Origin: CAWHJB01 sp963698715
GTDB taxonomy: Bacteria; Chloroflexota; Anaerolineae; Anaerolineales; UBA4823
Assembly (NCBI GenBank): GCA_963698715.1
Contig: CAVORW010000001.1
Span: forward strand, 741,231 to 805,230
Reading direction: 5' to 3'
Length of the DNA: 64,000 nt
Position 1 is the first letter of the stretch. Each line of letters begins with the position of its first letter. Both the position numbers and the translations under genes were made by a program. The notes under the pieces are model-generated. The model saw nothing but the letters and a program-made list of their open reading frames with translations, was not told the DNA's origin and did no database searches. This document shows positions 25,536 through 33,766 of the stretch, one piece after another.

Positions 25536-26357
25536 ATGAAGAATTTACTTTCCATCAAAGATCTATCCAGGGATGATGTTGAGCAGGTATTTGAACTGGC
25601 ACGAGAGCTAAAGCTTGGCTATCAACCAAAGGTCAGAGGTACAACATGCGCTTATTCCTTCGAAGGCAATAGTTTTCGCACCCGTGTCACTTTTCTTGGG
25701 TCCATGGCGGATCTGAAACTGAATGCAATCGAACTTCCCAATCTGTTGAAAACCCGGGAAGAAAAAGTGCATCTGGCAGGTTATTTGGATCAATGGGTGG
25801 ACATGTATGTAATACGCGAATCTGACCATGCGATTCTTGAAAAATTTGCCCATGCCAGCCAGAGGCCTGTGATCAATGCCATGTCATCTTTAGGGCATCC
25901 ATGTGAAATCTTAAGCGATGCGTTTTTCTTGAAGGAGCATTTTGGAAATTTGGAGCAATTGAAAGTGTGTATCGTGGGACCGCCTACAAATGTACTGCGC
26001 TCGTGGCGCGAATTTTGTGAACTTTTCGGGATGGATTATGTACAGGTAATGCCCGAATCGGTGGTTTCGCAAGATAATAAGGCAACACATTCATTAGCAG
26101 AAGGCATCCGTCACGCCAATATCATCTTGACAGATGCCTGGCCCGAAGGAAATTTCGATTTGGCATATCAGGTGACGATGAGCGAGCTCGAACTTGCCGC
26201 AGGAGATGCCCTGGTAATCCCGTGTCCTCCGTTTGACACAACCCGGGAAGTGCATCCGGACGTCATCGCCTCCAGTCATTTCGCGGGATATGGACAGAAA
26301 CGAGATTTGTATTATGTTCACAAAGCGATCATGGTGCAGTTGTTCTTCGAGAACTGA
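25536..26357 (+). CDS. Divergent ornithine/aspartate-carbamoyltransferase family protein
   Basis: 273 residues, shorter than a typical OTCase of about 310. The carbamoyl-phosphate site is SFEGNSFRTRVTF, equivalent to the S-x-R-T-R loop, and the H-P-C-x motif appears as LGHPCEILSDAF (Glu where OTCases have Gln). The ornithine-site H-C-L-P motif is replaced by VIPCPPFDTTREVHPDVI. The D-x-x-x-S-M-G loop reads TDAWPEGNFD. The fold is probably conserved but the amino-acid substrate has probably changed. No arginine-pathway genes are nearby. Confidence 0.78.
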   Translation: MKNLLSIKDLSRDDVEQVFELARELKLGYQPKVRGTTCAYSFEGNSFRTRVTFLGSMADLKLNAIELPNLLKTREEKVHLAGYLDQWVDMYVIRESDHAILEKFAHASQRPVINAMSSLGHPCEILSDAFFLKEHFGNLEQLKVCIVGPPTNVLRSWREFCELFGMDYVQVMPESVVSQDNKATHSLAEGIRHANIILTDAWPEGNFDLAYQVTMSELELAAGDALVIPCPPFDTTREVHPDVIASSHFAGYGQKRDLYYVHKAIMVQLFFEN

Positions 26358-26438
26358 TCAGCGGTGATTGTCCGGGACAGAACATCGAGTTGCGATCGAA
26401 CTCAGCCTCTTGTTACGCATTACTAATGAGGATATTTC

Positions 26439-27236
26439 ATGCAAAAAATTGCCATCATCTCGGACATCCACGGAAACATCGTCGCACTCGAAAAAGTTGT
26501 TGAGGATATCCAAACAAGGCATGTAGATTGTGTTTTCAATCTTGGCGATCACGCGTCAGGACCTCTCTGGCCAAAAGAAACCATTCAATTTCTGATGACA
26601 CAGGATTGGGTCCATATTCTGGGTAACCATGACCGGCAGTTGGTTGAGCAAAGCCATAAAGATCATGGACTTTCCGATTACTATGCATTTGAACAACTCG
26701 GAAGCGTCGAACTGGATTGGCTTCGAATACTGCCAGGCAGCATTGAAATCCAAAGTACTTTCAGTACTTTCCTATTACTACACGGTACGCCGTCCAGCGA
26801 CACGGTCTATCTTCTTGAAACGATTAAAGATGGAATTGCGACACTGGCAACGCCAACTGAGATCCAAGCCCGACTTGATCGAACAAAATCCAACATTGTC
26901 CTGTGTGGACATTCACACATTCCCAGGCTGGTATCAATTTCTAAACGGCTAATTATCAACCCTGGCAGTATAGGGCTTCCGGCCTTTGATGATGAATTCC
27001 CGGAATATCATGTCATGGAAACCGGGTCACATCACGCCCGTTATTCAATCTTGGAATACAAAAAGGACAACTGGATTCCTGAAATGATAGCAGTTTCATA
27101 TGACCATCAAAAAGCCGCGAATCAGGCTCACAGAAATGGCCGTCCGGATTGGGAAATGGGTATTCGGACAGGTTTTATGGACGGTCACCAGGATCGCATC
27201 ATGGCTGGTAATCTGGATTCTCCCGAGGAGGCATGA
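26439..27236 (+). CDS. Metallophosphoesterase (YfcE/MJ0936-like)
   Basis: 265 residues. Metal-ligand motifs: IISDIHGN (5-12), FNLGDHASG (33-41), ILGNHDRQ (60-67), and CGHSHIPRL near 155. These define a calcineurin-like phosphodiesterase or phosphatase. INPGSIGLPAFDDEFPEYHV is the usual C-terminal strand. After it comes an unusual 55-residue tail (from KKDNWIPEMIAVSYDHQK to SPEEA) that is duplicated at 28573. Its stop overlaps the start of a GNAT remnant. Confidence 0.87.
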   Translation: MQKIAIISDIHGNIVALEKVVEDIQTRHVDCVFNLGDHASGPLWPKETIQFLMTQDWVHILGNHDRQLVEQSHKDHGLSDYYAFEQLGSVELDWLRILPGSIEIQSTFSTFLLLHGTPSSDTVYLLETIKDGIATLATPTEIQARLDRTKSNIVLCGHSHIPRLVSISKRLIINPGSIGLPAFDDEFPEYHVMETGSHHARYSILEYKKDNWIPEMIAVSYDHQKAANQAHRNGRPDWEMGIRTGFMDGHQDRIMAGNLDSPEEA

Positions 27237-27415
27237 TGATCCAAATCCACCAAGAGAACGCCGAGCAGGTTCGCCTTCTCTTCGATCCACTGGCCTTCAA
27301 TGTCCAGATTTCATCGATCCTCGACGGGGGGTGGAACCGATCTGGCAGTGTTGGGTTACCTGCCTGCAACGATGAAACACCGGAGTACCATGTTGGGCCA
27401 CCCCAAAGGATGTAA
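27233..27415 (+). pseudogene. GNAT remnant, internally deleted copy of the gene at 28755
   Basis: The first 33 codons (MMIQIHQENAEQVRLLFDPL and on) match the start of the intact GNAT at 28755 almost base for base. At about 27328 the sequence jumps to GGGTGGAACCGATCTGGCAG, which corresponds to the C-terminal region of the same gene near 29460. So roughly 630 bp of the middle were lost. It is preceded by GAGGAGGC and overlaps the phosphoesterase stop. Confidence 0.75.
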
Positions 27416-27418
27416 AAA

Positions 27419-28396
27419 GTGCTAGAAATCATTGAGCTAAGAGAGAATCACCTTGAAGATGCTGCTACATTGGTGAGCAGTCACTATATCAATCTCCGCG
27501 AGCAAAATCTACATCTACCGCAGAGTTACACACAAGTACCCACCTTATTACCACTATTACAAAACACCCTACAAGCTGGCTGTCCAGGAGTGGTCGCGAT
27601 CGACAAGGGGAAGTTGATTGGTTTTCTTACTGGCTGGCAAATGCCATCCTTTAGAGGGAAAAGAAGCACCTATAGTCCCGAATGGGCGAATGCGACAACT
27701 GCGGAAAACAGTCAGCGCATCTACGAAGAGTTGTATAGCCGCCTGGCAGATATCTGGATTGCAGAACAGTATGTAGATCATTATCTCAGCTTGTTTGCCA
27801 ACAATGTTCAGGCGCTAAAGGTCTGGTATTGGATGAATTTTGGGATGATCTCGGTCGATGCCTTACGCGGCCTCGATGCGCTTCAGAGTCAAAACGATGT
27901 ATATATTCGACGCGCAGAATCCAAAGACATTGAATTAGTAATGGAGTTGCATGAAGCATTGCGGCAATATATGAAAGGGTCTCCCATTTACCTCCTCACA
28001 GATAAAAAAGACCGAAACTACTATGCTGAGTGGCTGCAAAACCCAGAGAAGGTAGTTTGGTTAGCTTATTGGCACGATGAGCCTGCCGCCTTTATAAGAA
28101 TGGGACCCGCGGATGATGATGTCTGCACCATTATCCACGATGAGAAAACCACCAGTATCTATGCTGCATATACACAGGAAAAAGTACGATGTGAAGGCAT
28201 TGCCACAGCTATGCTTGATCATGCGTTGCATGCGGCGCGGGCATCCGGTTACGAACGTTGTGCGGTTTCTTTTGAACCCATGAACCTGTTGGGATCGCGC
28301 TTTTGGCTCAAATACTTTAAGCCGGTATGTTTTTCAGTGGTGCGCCACATTGATGATCGATTAACCCAATCACAAAATGACATACACAAGGATTAA
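27419..28396 (+). CDS. Tandem-domain GNAT acetyltransferase
   Basis: 325 residues. The N-terminal half (about 1-150) resembles a degenerate GNAT domain (VVAIDKGKLIGFLTGW), and the C-terminal half (160-325) is a recognisable one: TSIYAAYTQEKVRCEGIATAMLDHAL in two adjacent pieces forms motif A. Substrate unknown. The start is GTG at 27419 with AAAGGA 8 nt upstream. It is inserted between the two copies of the phosphoesterase/GNAT unit and seems unrelated to them. Confidence 0.82.
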   Translation: MLEIIELRENHLEDAATLVSSHYINLREQNLHLPQSYTQVPTLLPLLQNTLQAGCPGVVAIDKGKLIGFLTGWQMPSFRGKRSTYSPEWANATTAENSQRIYEELYSRLADIWIAEQYVDHYLSLFANNVQALKVWYWMNFGMISVDALRGLDALQSQNDVYIRRAESKDIELVMELHEALRQYMKGSPIYLLTDKKDRNYYAEWLQNPEKVVWLAYWHDEPAAFIRMGPADDDVCTIIHDEKTTSIYAAYTQEKVRCEGIATAMLDHALHAARASGYERCAVSFEPMNLLGSRFWLKYFKPVCFSVVRHIDDRLTQSQNDIHKD

Positions 28397-28530
28397 AAGC
28401 TGTGCATTGTCCAGCTACCCAACCCCGGTAGCGCCTGACCCAGCTGTCGCTGCGATCCAGCCTTGTTGAGAGCCGGGCGAAAAATCCTTGCTCGCCGGGT
28501 TCTGGTTCCTCATCGCCGGGCAGGTGAAGC

Positions 28531-28758
28531 CCAAGTTATGGAGACGGTTCATCTCATACCCGCTATGCAATCTTGGAGAATAAAAATGACAACTGGATTC
28601 CGGAGATGATAGCAATCTCATATGATTACCGCAAAACCGCCAATCAGGCTCGCAAAAATGGACGGCCGGATTGGGAAATTGACATTTGGACAGGCTTTAT
28701 GAACGGACACCAGGATCGCATATTGGCTGGCAATCTGGATTCTCCCGAGGAGGCATGA
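28531..28758 (+). pseudogene. Metallophosphoesterase remnant (C-terminal tail only)
   Basis: From 28573 an open frame (ENKNDNWIPEMIAISYDYRK ... SPEEA) matches the last 55-60 residues of the phosphoesterase at 26439. Sequence from about 28531 (GTTATGGAGAC...) also aligns with its VMETGSHHARYS region after a one-base loss. No metal-site motif survives. The preceding stretch 28397-28530 has no recognisable gene. Confidence 0.75.
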
Positions 28759-29573
28759 TGATCCAAATCAACCAAGAGAATGCCGAGCAGGTTCGCCTTC
28801 TCTTCGATCCACTGGCCTTCAATGTCCAGGTTTCCTCGACCCTCGATGGCAACACCCGAGGAGAAATCTGGGCTGATCAGCCCAGAAATCCCACAGTAGG
28901 CGCAATCTGGGACCGTATCCTGACTGTGTATGTTACCGGCAATCATGAAAATAGCGCTTTCAACCGCGCCCTGGCGGAGTGGATAAAATCCTCGGTGGCG
29001 CCAACCGCCCGAAGTTATGGCGACACCTATTTCAACTTATACTGTCACCCACCCGTGTGGCAAACTCATCTATCGAATATTCTTGTGGGATATCGAGCGG
29101 AACCAGGCACACGTTGGTTACATACGTTACAAGACCATCTCTCTGCTGGCCCGCCATTGCCCAAAGATATTGGTCTTCACCGGGTGGATGATACCTTGCT
29201 TGCCCGCGGCGACCTCGGAGAACGGGACTGGTTACAAGCCTGGGTCACTTCGTTCTGGCATACCAATGAGGATTTTCTCAAGAAGGGTGTTGGTTTTGTT
29301 GCCCTTCACCAGGGAAACAAAGTAGCAAGTCTCTGCATTTCACTTTTTGTCTCGGGAAAACAGGTGGAGCTCGGAACCGCGACCAATCCGGAATTCCAAA
29401 ATCGAGGCTTATCCACAAACCTGGCATCTGCTTGCGTGCAGGAATGCCTCGGCAGAGGGTTGGAGCCGATCTGGCAATGTTGGGATGACAATTTGCCCTC
29501 GCTTTCAGTCGCCCGGAAAGTCGGATTTATAGTGCAACAGAAATATACGGTCTACAAGATGCACCTACCCTGA
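28755..29573 (+). CDS. GNAT family acetyltransferase
   Basis: About 272 residues. The C-terminal GNAT domain has ELGTATNPEFQNRGLSTNLA with the Q/R-x-x-G acetyl-CoA loop, then CVQECLGRGLEPIWQCWDDN and SLSVARKVGFIVQQKY. The N-terminal 130 residues are of GNAT_acetyltran (zwittermicin-resistance-like) type. The start ATG-ATG overlaps the TGA of the phosphoesterase remnant and has GAGGAGG upstream. A collapsed copy lies at 27233. Confidence 0.83.
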   Translation: MMIQINQENAEQVRLLFDPLAFNVQVSSTLDGNTRGEIWADQPRNPTVGAIWDRILTVYVTGNHENSAFNRALAEWIKSSVAPTARSYGDTYFNLYCHPPVWQTHLSNILVGYRAEPGTRWLHTLQDHLSAGPPLPKDIGLHRVDDTLLARGDLGERDWLQAWVTSFWHTNEDFLKKGVGFVALHQGNKVASLCISLFVSGKQVELGTATNPEFQNRGLSTNLASACVQECLGRGLEPIWQCWDDNLPSLSVARKVGFIVQQKYTVYKMHLP

Positions 29574-29678
29574 TCGCTCAAGGAATCGCCTCCTGGTGTC
29601 AATCTTCCTGTGGTCTTTCACATTTGTATTTCATCTACTTGGATCCCGCACGATACTACGCTGATCGAGGATGTCACC

Positions 29679-30554
29679 ATGAATAAATTCCGCATAGCAA
29701 TCTCAAAACATTCACTTCCTTTGTTTTTCTTATTGTCGTATGCATGGAGTTGGGGGTGTTGGTTATTGATTTCAAGAGTACTCGATGTTTACAAAAATGA
29801 ACTTCAGGGCGCTTCCACTATTCTAATTGTAAGCGAGATACCGATCCTTCTTCGGGTTGGATTTGTTTTAGCGTACCTCACAGGCACCTTTGGGCCGGCA
29901 ATCGCAGCCATTTCCATTTCAGTTATGGCCGGAGGAAAAGCCGCACTGCGAGAACTATTGGGCAGGGTTGTAAAATGGCGGGTCAACATTCGATATTATC
30001 TTGCGGCATTCCTTGTACCTCCTGTTATCCTATTCTTGTGTATCGGGCTCATTACTTTTTGGGGAGGTCAAGTTCACATAACGATATCAACCTCTAGTCT
30101 GTTGGTAGCGCTCGGAATGTATGCTGATTATTTCTTTAGATCGGGGGGGCAAGAGGAATTGGGATTTCGTGGATTCGCCCAGCAGAGGCTGCAAATGAAT
30201 TTTAACCCATTCTTTACAACCCTGATTATCGGCGCCTTGTGGTTTTTCTGGCATCTTCCCCTGTATTTATGGATACCTGAGGCATCACAATATCAGAAAC
30301 CACTATTATTTGGTTTGTTGCAACAAATAGGTTTTTGTTTTACCTTCACGTGGATATACTCCGAAACCAAAAGTGTGTTGCTGCCAATGCTATTACATGC
30401 CACGATCAACTTTGTGCATAGTTTTTTACTGGTGGATGTTTCAGATACAAATGCGGATTTGATTTTTACAATAGGCTTGATTGTGTTCTATTCAGCCTTC
30501 GGCGCCTGGCTGATTTGGCGAGATCGCGCCAGGAATTTCCATGTCCAGGGTTGA
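29679..30554 (+). CDS. CPBP family intramembrane metalloprotease
   Basis: About 291 residues with around seven or eight membrane helices. The glutamate motif is GGQEELGFRGFAQQRL, the second motif FWHLPLYLWIPEA, and the third LLHATINFVHS. The ATG at 29679 (MNKFRIAISKHSLP) fits the usual N-terminus better than the longer frame. It is the second CPBP protein here. Plus-strand neighbours are a GNAT upstream and an MFS exporter downstream behind a terminator. Confidence 0.87.
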   Translation: MNKFRIAISKHSLPLFFLLSYAWSWGCWLLISRVLDVYKNELQGASTILIVSEIPILLRVGFVLAYLTGTFGPAIAAISISVMAGGKAALRELLGRVVKWRVNIRYYLAAFLVPPVILFLCIGLITFWGGQVHITISTSSLLVALGMYADYFFRSGGQEELGFRGFAQQRLQMNFNPFFTTLIIGALWFFWHLPLYLWIPEASQYQKPLLFGLLQQIGFCFTFTWIYSETKSVLLPMLLHATINFVHSFLLVDVSDTNADLIFTIGLIVFYSAFGAWLIWRDRARNFHVQG

Positions 30555-30632
30555 ATTTTCCGGAATCGCTAACTCTGGGATCGGCCTACAACCATATCCG
30601 AGTGATGGTATTAAGACCGTTTTTGATGTCGT

Positions 30633-30664
30633 GACGCTCAAAATATCAATTTTGCGTCTTTTTT
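30633..30664 (+). terminator. Rho-independent terminator
   Basis: GACGC ... GCGTC (30633-30637 and 30654-30658) with an A-rich/T-rich inner stem is followed by a T run. It ends the CPBP transcript. The remaining 160 bp up to the MFS start show no gene. Confidence 0.55.
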
Positions 30665-30823
30665 CCTGTTTTCCGTCAATAATAATGCAGTATCTGAACA
30701 CGTGAGACACCTGTGCAGGCAAGGATGCTGAGAAGCAACCCGTTGGGTGATCTCGTCAAGCCGAGATGTGTCCACAAACAACCATGTTGTGCTGCCATAT
30801 ATTTCGAACCTGGAGTACTATGC

Positions 30824-32158
30824 ATGAAAAACCATTCTGCCGCGAACATAAATAGACCCCGATATTTCTGGGATGAGATGAGATCTTTTGTAATTATCTG
30901 GTTTGGCCAATTGATCTCCACACTTGGGTCAGGGCTTACTTCTTTTGCCCTCGGGGTATATATATACCAAAGGACTGGGTCCGTAACGGAACTCAGTATT
31001 GCCGTTCTAGCCGCCTCCCTGCCTGGCGTCTTGCTCTCCCCGATTGCCGGGGCTGTTGTAGACCGCTGGGATCGGCGTTGGATATTGATCCTTAGCGATA
31101 CAGGCGCGGCATTGAGCACATTGGCGATCTGGCTATTGCTTGGAAGCGACAAACTGGAGATGTGGCACATTTACCTTGCCAATGCCATTAATGCTTCTTT
31201 AGGCGCTTTCCAAACCCCGGCCTACATGGCTTCCACAACATTGTTGGTACCCAAGAATCACTTCGGCCGGGCGGCTGGCATGGGGCAATTGAGCGGCGCT
31301 ATCAGCATGATCGTTACGCCGATCCTGGCTGGATTCCTGGTGGTGATGATCAAACTGGAAGGGGTGATTCTGATCGATTTCGCGACCTTCCTGTTCGCCA
31401 TCCTCACTTTGGCGATAGTGCGCATCCCCATGCCCGAGGTTTCGGATGAAGGAAAAGCCGCCCGCGGATCATTATGGAGCGGCGCGGGCTATGGATGGAA
31501 ATACCTGAAAGAACGCCCCGGCTTATTGGGGATGTTAATCCTGTTTGCATTCATTAATTTCGCGCTGGCATTTCATTCCGTGTTATTCACGCCATTGATC
31601 CTCTCTTTCGCAGATGCTGATACCTTAGGTAGCATTCTGTCGGCCGGCGGTTTTGGATTGTTATTAGGGGGGACGATCATGAGTGCTTGGGGAGGAACAA
31701 ACAGGAAAATCATAAGCCTGATGGGCTCATTGTTTGCCTTTGGCATCGCTATCAGCCTGGCAGGATTGCGGCCAGACCCATATCTAATCGGCGTTGCGAG
31801 TTTCGTGTTTTTTCTTTTGCTACCGATAGCACAAGGTTCTAGTCAGGCAATCTGGCAATCAAAAGTCGCTCCAGATGTTCAGGGACGTGTATTTGCCACC
31901 CGCGGGTTGATTGCCTTCATGATCAGGCCCTTGGCGATGATCGTCGCCGGGCCATTGGCGGACCGGGTTTTTGAACCACTTATGGCAGGGAACAAAGCAT
32001 TTGCCAACTCTCTCGAGGCCATCATGGGAAATGGCACGGGGCGCGGCATAGGGCTGATCTTTGTGATTATAGGAATATTTATTTCCCTGGCAACGGGAAT
32101 AGGCTGTCTAAATCCCCGCATTCGAAATGTAGAGATTGAATTGCCAGATGCAGTATAG
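30824..32158 (+). CDS. MFS transporter (MFS_3/EntS-like exporter)
   Basis: About 444 residues with 12 predicted membrane helices. GQLISTLGSGLTSFALGVYI forms helix 1, and GAVVDRWDRRWILILSDTG is the MFS motif A between helices 2 and 3. The C-terminal half repeats the fold (PLADRVFEPLM). Relatives export small molecules such as siderophores or macrolides. The ATG at 30824 has GGAG 8-9 nt upstream; the frame upstream to 30713 is unlikely. It could serve the peptide-like gene set downstream, but this is inference. Confidence 0.87.
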   Translation: MKNHSAANINRPRYFWDEMRSFVIIWFGQLISTLGSGLTSFALGVYIYQRTGSVTELSIAVLAASLPGVLLSPIAGAVVDRWDRRWILILSDTGAALSTLAIWLLLGSDKLEMWHIYLANAINASLGAFQTPAYMASTTLLVPKNHFGRAAGMGQLSGAISMIVTPILAGFLVVMIKLEGVILIDFATFLFAILTLAIVRIPMPEVSDEGKAARGSLWSGAGYGWKYLKERPGLLGMLILFAFINFALAFHSVLFTPLILSFADADTLGSILSAGGFGLLLGGTIMSAWGGTNRKIISLMGSLFAFGIAISLAGLRPDPYLIGVASFVFFLLLPIAQGSSQAIWQSKVAPDVQGRVFATRGLIAFMIRPLAMIVAGPLADRVFEPLMAGNKAFANSLEAIMGNGTGRGIGLIFVIIGIFISLATGIGCLNPRIRNVEIELPDAV

Positions 32159-32345
32159 GCAGCCAGGAAGCGTGATAGGAGAGAAGGCGTTGAAGGTTGC
32201 TGTAAGGTGAATGATGAAACGGACTAACAGGCGTTCCTGCGTAAATGAAGCATTGCCCAATCGTTCTAAAATATTACCTGTGCCTTGTCCTGCGGTCGAG
32301 CCGGTGCCAAGTCTGTGGGACGTAGCGCATGTAGAAGAGCATTGA

Positions 32346-32993
32346 ATGGTCAAGACAAAAGATAATCGCTTTATTCATCTCCAGAAGAGTTATGATCATA
32401 CGGCTGAAAAATATGCTGAACGCTATTTTCTAGAACTGAATCACAAACCGTTTGACCGTAGGCTTTTGGACGAATTCGCTCAATCTGTGGACGGGTTAGG
32501 TCCCGTCTGCGACTTGGGATGTGGTCCCGGGCACATTGCCAGATATCTTTCGGAAAAAGGGATTGCCGCCTTCGGAGTTGATCTGTCCGAAGAAATGATC
32601 AGGATGGCGCGTCTCCTGAACCCCTTGATTGAATTTAGGCAGGGGAATATGCAATCGCTGGATATAAAGGATGAAACTCTAGGAGGTATCGTGGCTTTCT
32701 ACTCGATGATACACATTCCTCCCAAAATGATCTTATCCGTTTTGCGGGAGATTTGGAGGGTTCTCATGCCCGGAGGGATGTTGTTGCTGTCGTTTCACTT
32801 GGGAGAAGGAAAAATGCACCTGGATGAATTGTGGGAGGAAAAGGTGGACATGGACTTTTTCTTCTTCACTGTTGAAGAATTTGAAAAGTATCTTTCAGCA
32901 GCAGGTTTTCGACGTCTCACCGCCGTGACGCGGGAACCATACCCAGATGTAGAGTATCAGAGCAGGCGGGCGTATATTGTGGCACAGAAGTAG
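32346..32993 (+). CDS. Class I SAM-dependent methyltransferase
   Basis: 215 residues. Motif I is VCDLGCGPGHIARYL (about 54-68), then FGVDLSEEMIRMAR for motif II, and FYSMIHIPPKMILSVLREIW. It ends MPGGMLLLSFHLGEG, as in Methyltransf_11/25 proteins. Substrate unknown. The 187 bp between the MFS gene and this start contain no convincing gene. It precedes the SigZ gene by about 45 bp, so cotranscription is possible. Confidence 0.87.
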   Translation: MVKTKDNRFIHLQKSYDHTAEKYAERYFLELNHKPFDRRLLDEFAQSVDGLGPVCDLGCGPGHIARYLSEKGIAAFGVDLSEEMIRMARLLNPLIEFRQGNMQSLDIKDETLGGIVAFYSMIHIPPKMILSVLREIWRVLMPGGMLLLSFHLGEGKMHLDELWEEKVDMDFFFFTVEEFEKYLSAAGFRRLTAVTREPYPDVEYQSRRAYIVAQK

Positions 32994-33037
32994 AGAAGAA
33001 CATTTCCCATATTCTCGTCAGACCACTGGAGTTGAGT

Positions 33038-33655
33038 ATGAATCTTAATCTTGAATTAGTGTATCACGAATTCGACAATAATCTCAGAAAGTTTATCCAC
33101 AGGCGCGTCTTTGATGCCGATGAGGCAGAAGACATTCTGCAGGACGTTTATTTGAAAATCCACGATGGTATCGGCAAATTGCGAGAGGCTGAATGTCTAA
33201 CTCCCTGGGTCTTTCAAATTACACGTAATGCAATAGTTGATCATTATCGCCGTAGCCATCCGGAATCAGAATTAATAGAGGATCTGATTGCCCTCCCAAC
33301 AGACGAGCCAGATCTATATGCAGAACTGGCTTCCTCAGTGCATGGTATGCTGGCGTGCCTTCCTGAACACTATCGAAAAGCGCTCGAATTGGCTGATCTG
33401 CAGGGCATGAAACAGGAAAATGTGGCCGGGATTTTGGGGCTATCTCTCTCTGGCGCCAAATCGCGCGTCCAGCGCGCCCGCCAGAAACTCAAGCAGGTTT
33501 TCCTAGATTGCTGCCATTTCGAGTTCGACCACAATGGGAGAGCTGTAGAATTCCAATCCAATTGTGATCACTGTTCCGAGAATCGATCAGATGATGGGTG
33601 TGTAGATCAATCTTGTGGGGACGAGTTGGTGGTACAAGAACAGGCGTGCCATTGA
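33038..33655 (+). CDS. SigZ-like ECF RNA polymerase sigma factor with Cys-rich tail
   Basis: 205 residues. Region 2 includes FIHRRVFDADEAEDILQDVY, and region 4 includes LPEHYRKALELADLQGMKQE then GLSLSGAKSRVQRARQKLKQ. The sequence after region 4 (CCHFEFDHNGRAVEF, CDHC and three further Cys) matches SigZ-type sigma factors but is longer and ends Cys-His. No anti-sigma gene is adjacent; the Cys tail could itself sense metal or thiol state. The ATG at 33038 has GGAG 6 nt upstream. A terminator follows. Confidence 0.87.
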   Translation: MNLNLELVYHEFDNNLRKFIHRRVFDADEAEDILQDVYLKIHDGIGKLREAECLTPWVFQITRNAIVDHYRRSHPESELIEDLIALPTDEPDLYAELASSVHGMLACLPEHYRKALELADLQGMKQENVAGILGLSLSGAKSRVQRARQKLKQVFLDCCHFEFDHNGRAVEFQSNCDHCSENRSDDGCVDQSCGDELVVQEQACH

Positions 33656-33678
33656 GGGGTGATTTGCCAATTCTCATC

Positions 33679-33716
33679 AAAAACAGGCAAAGAATAATCC
33701 AATGCCTGTTTTTTTT
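33679..33716 (+). terminator. Strong rho-independent terminator after the sigma factor
   Basis: AAAACAGGCA pairs with TGCCTGTTTT across a 13-nt loop and runs into eight Ts. The stem is perfect. It separates the sigma-factor transcript from the M28 peptidase gene. Confidence 0.85.
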
Positions 33717-33766
33717 GCGTCTTTTTTGTTCCAGCTTCGTCAATAGATACAGAAAGGATGAACACT

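Noticed and set aside
28415..28621. Minus-strand 68-codon frame between the GNAT genes
   Set aside because: Its sequence has no family resemblance and its first half is antisense to the phosphoesterase remnant.
32108..32353. Minus-strand 81-codon frame between the MFS and methyltransferase genes
   Set aside because: Some stretches look protein-like, but there is no start signal or recognisable family, and it overlaps the MFS 3' end.
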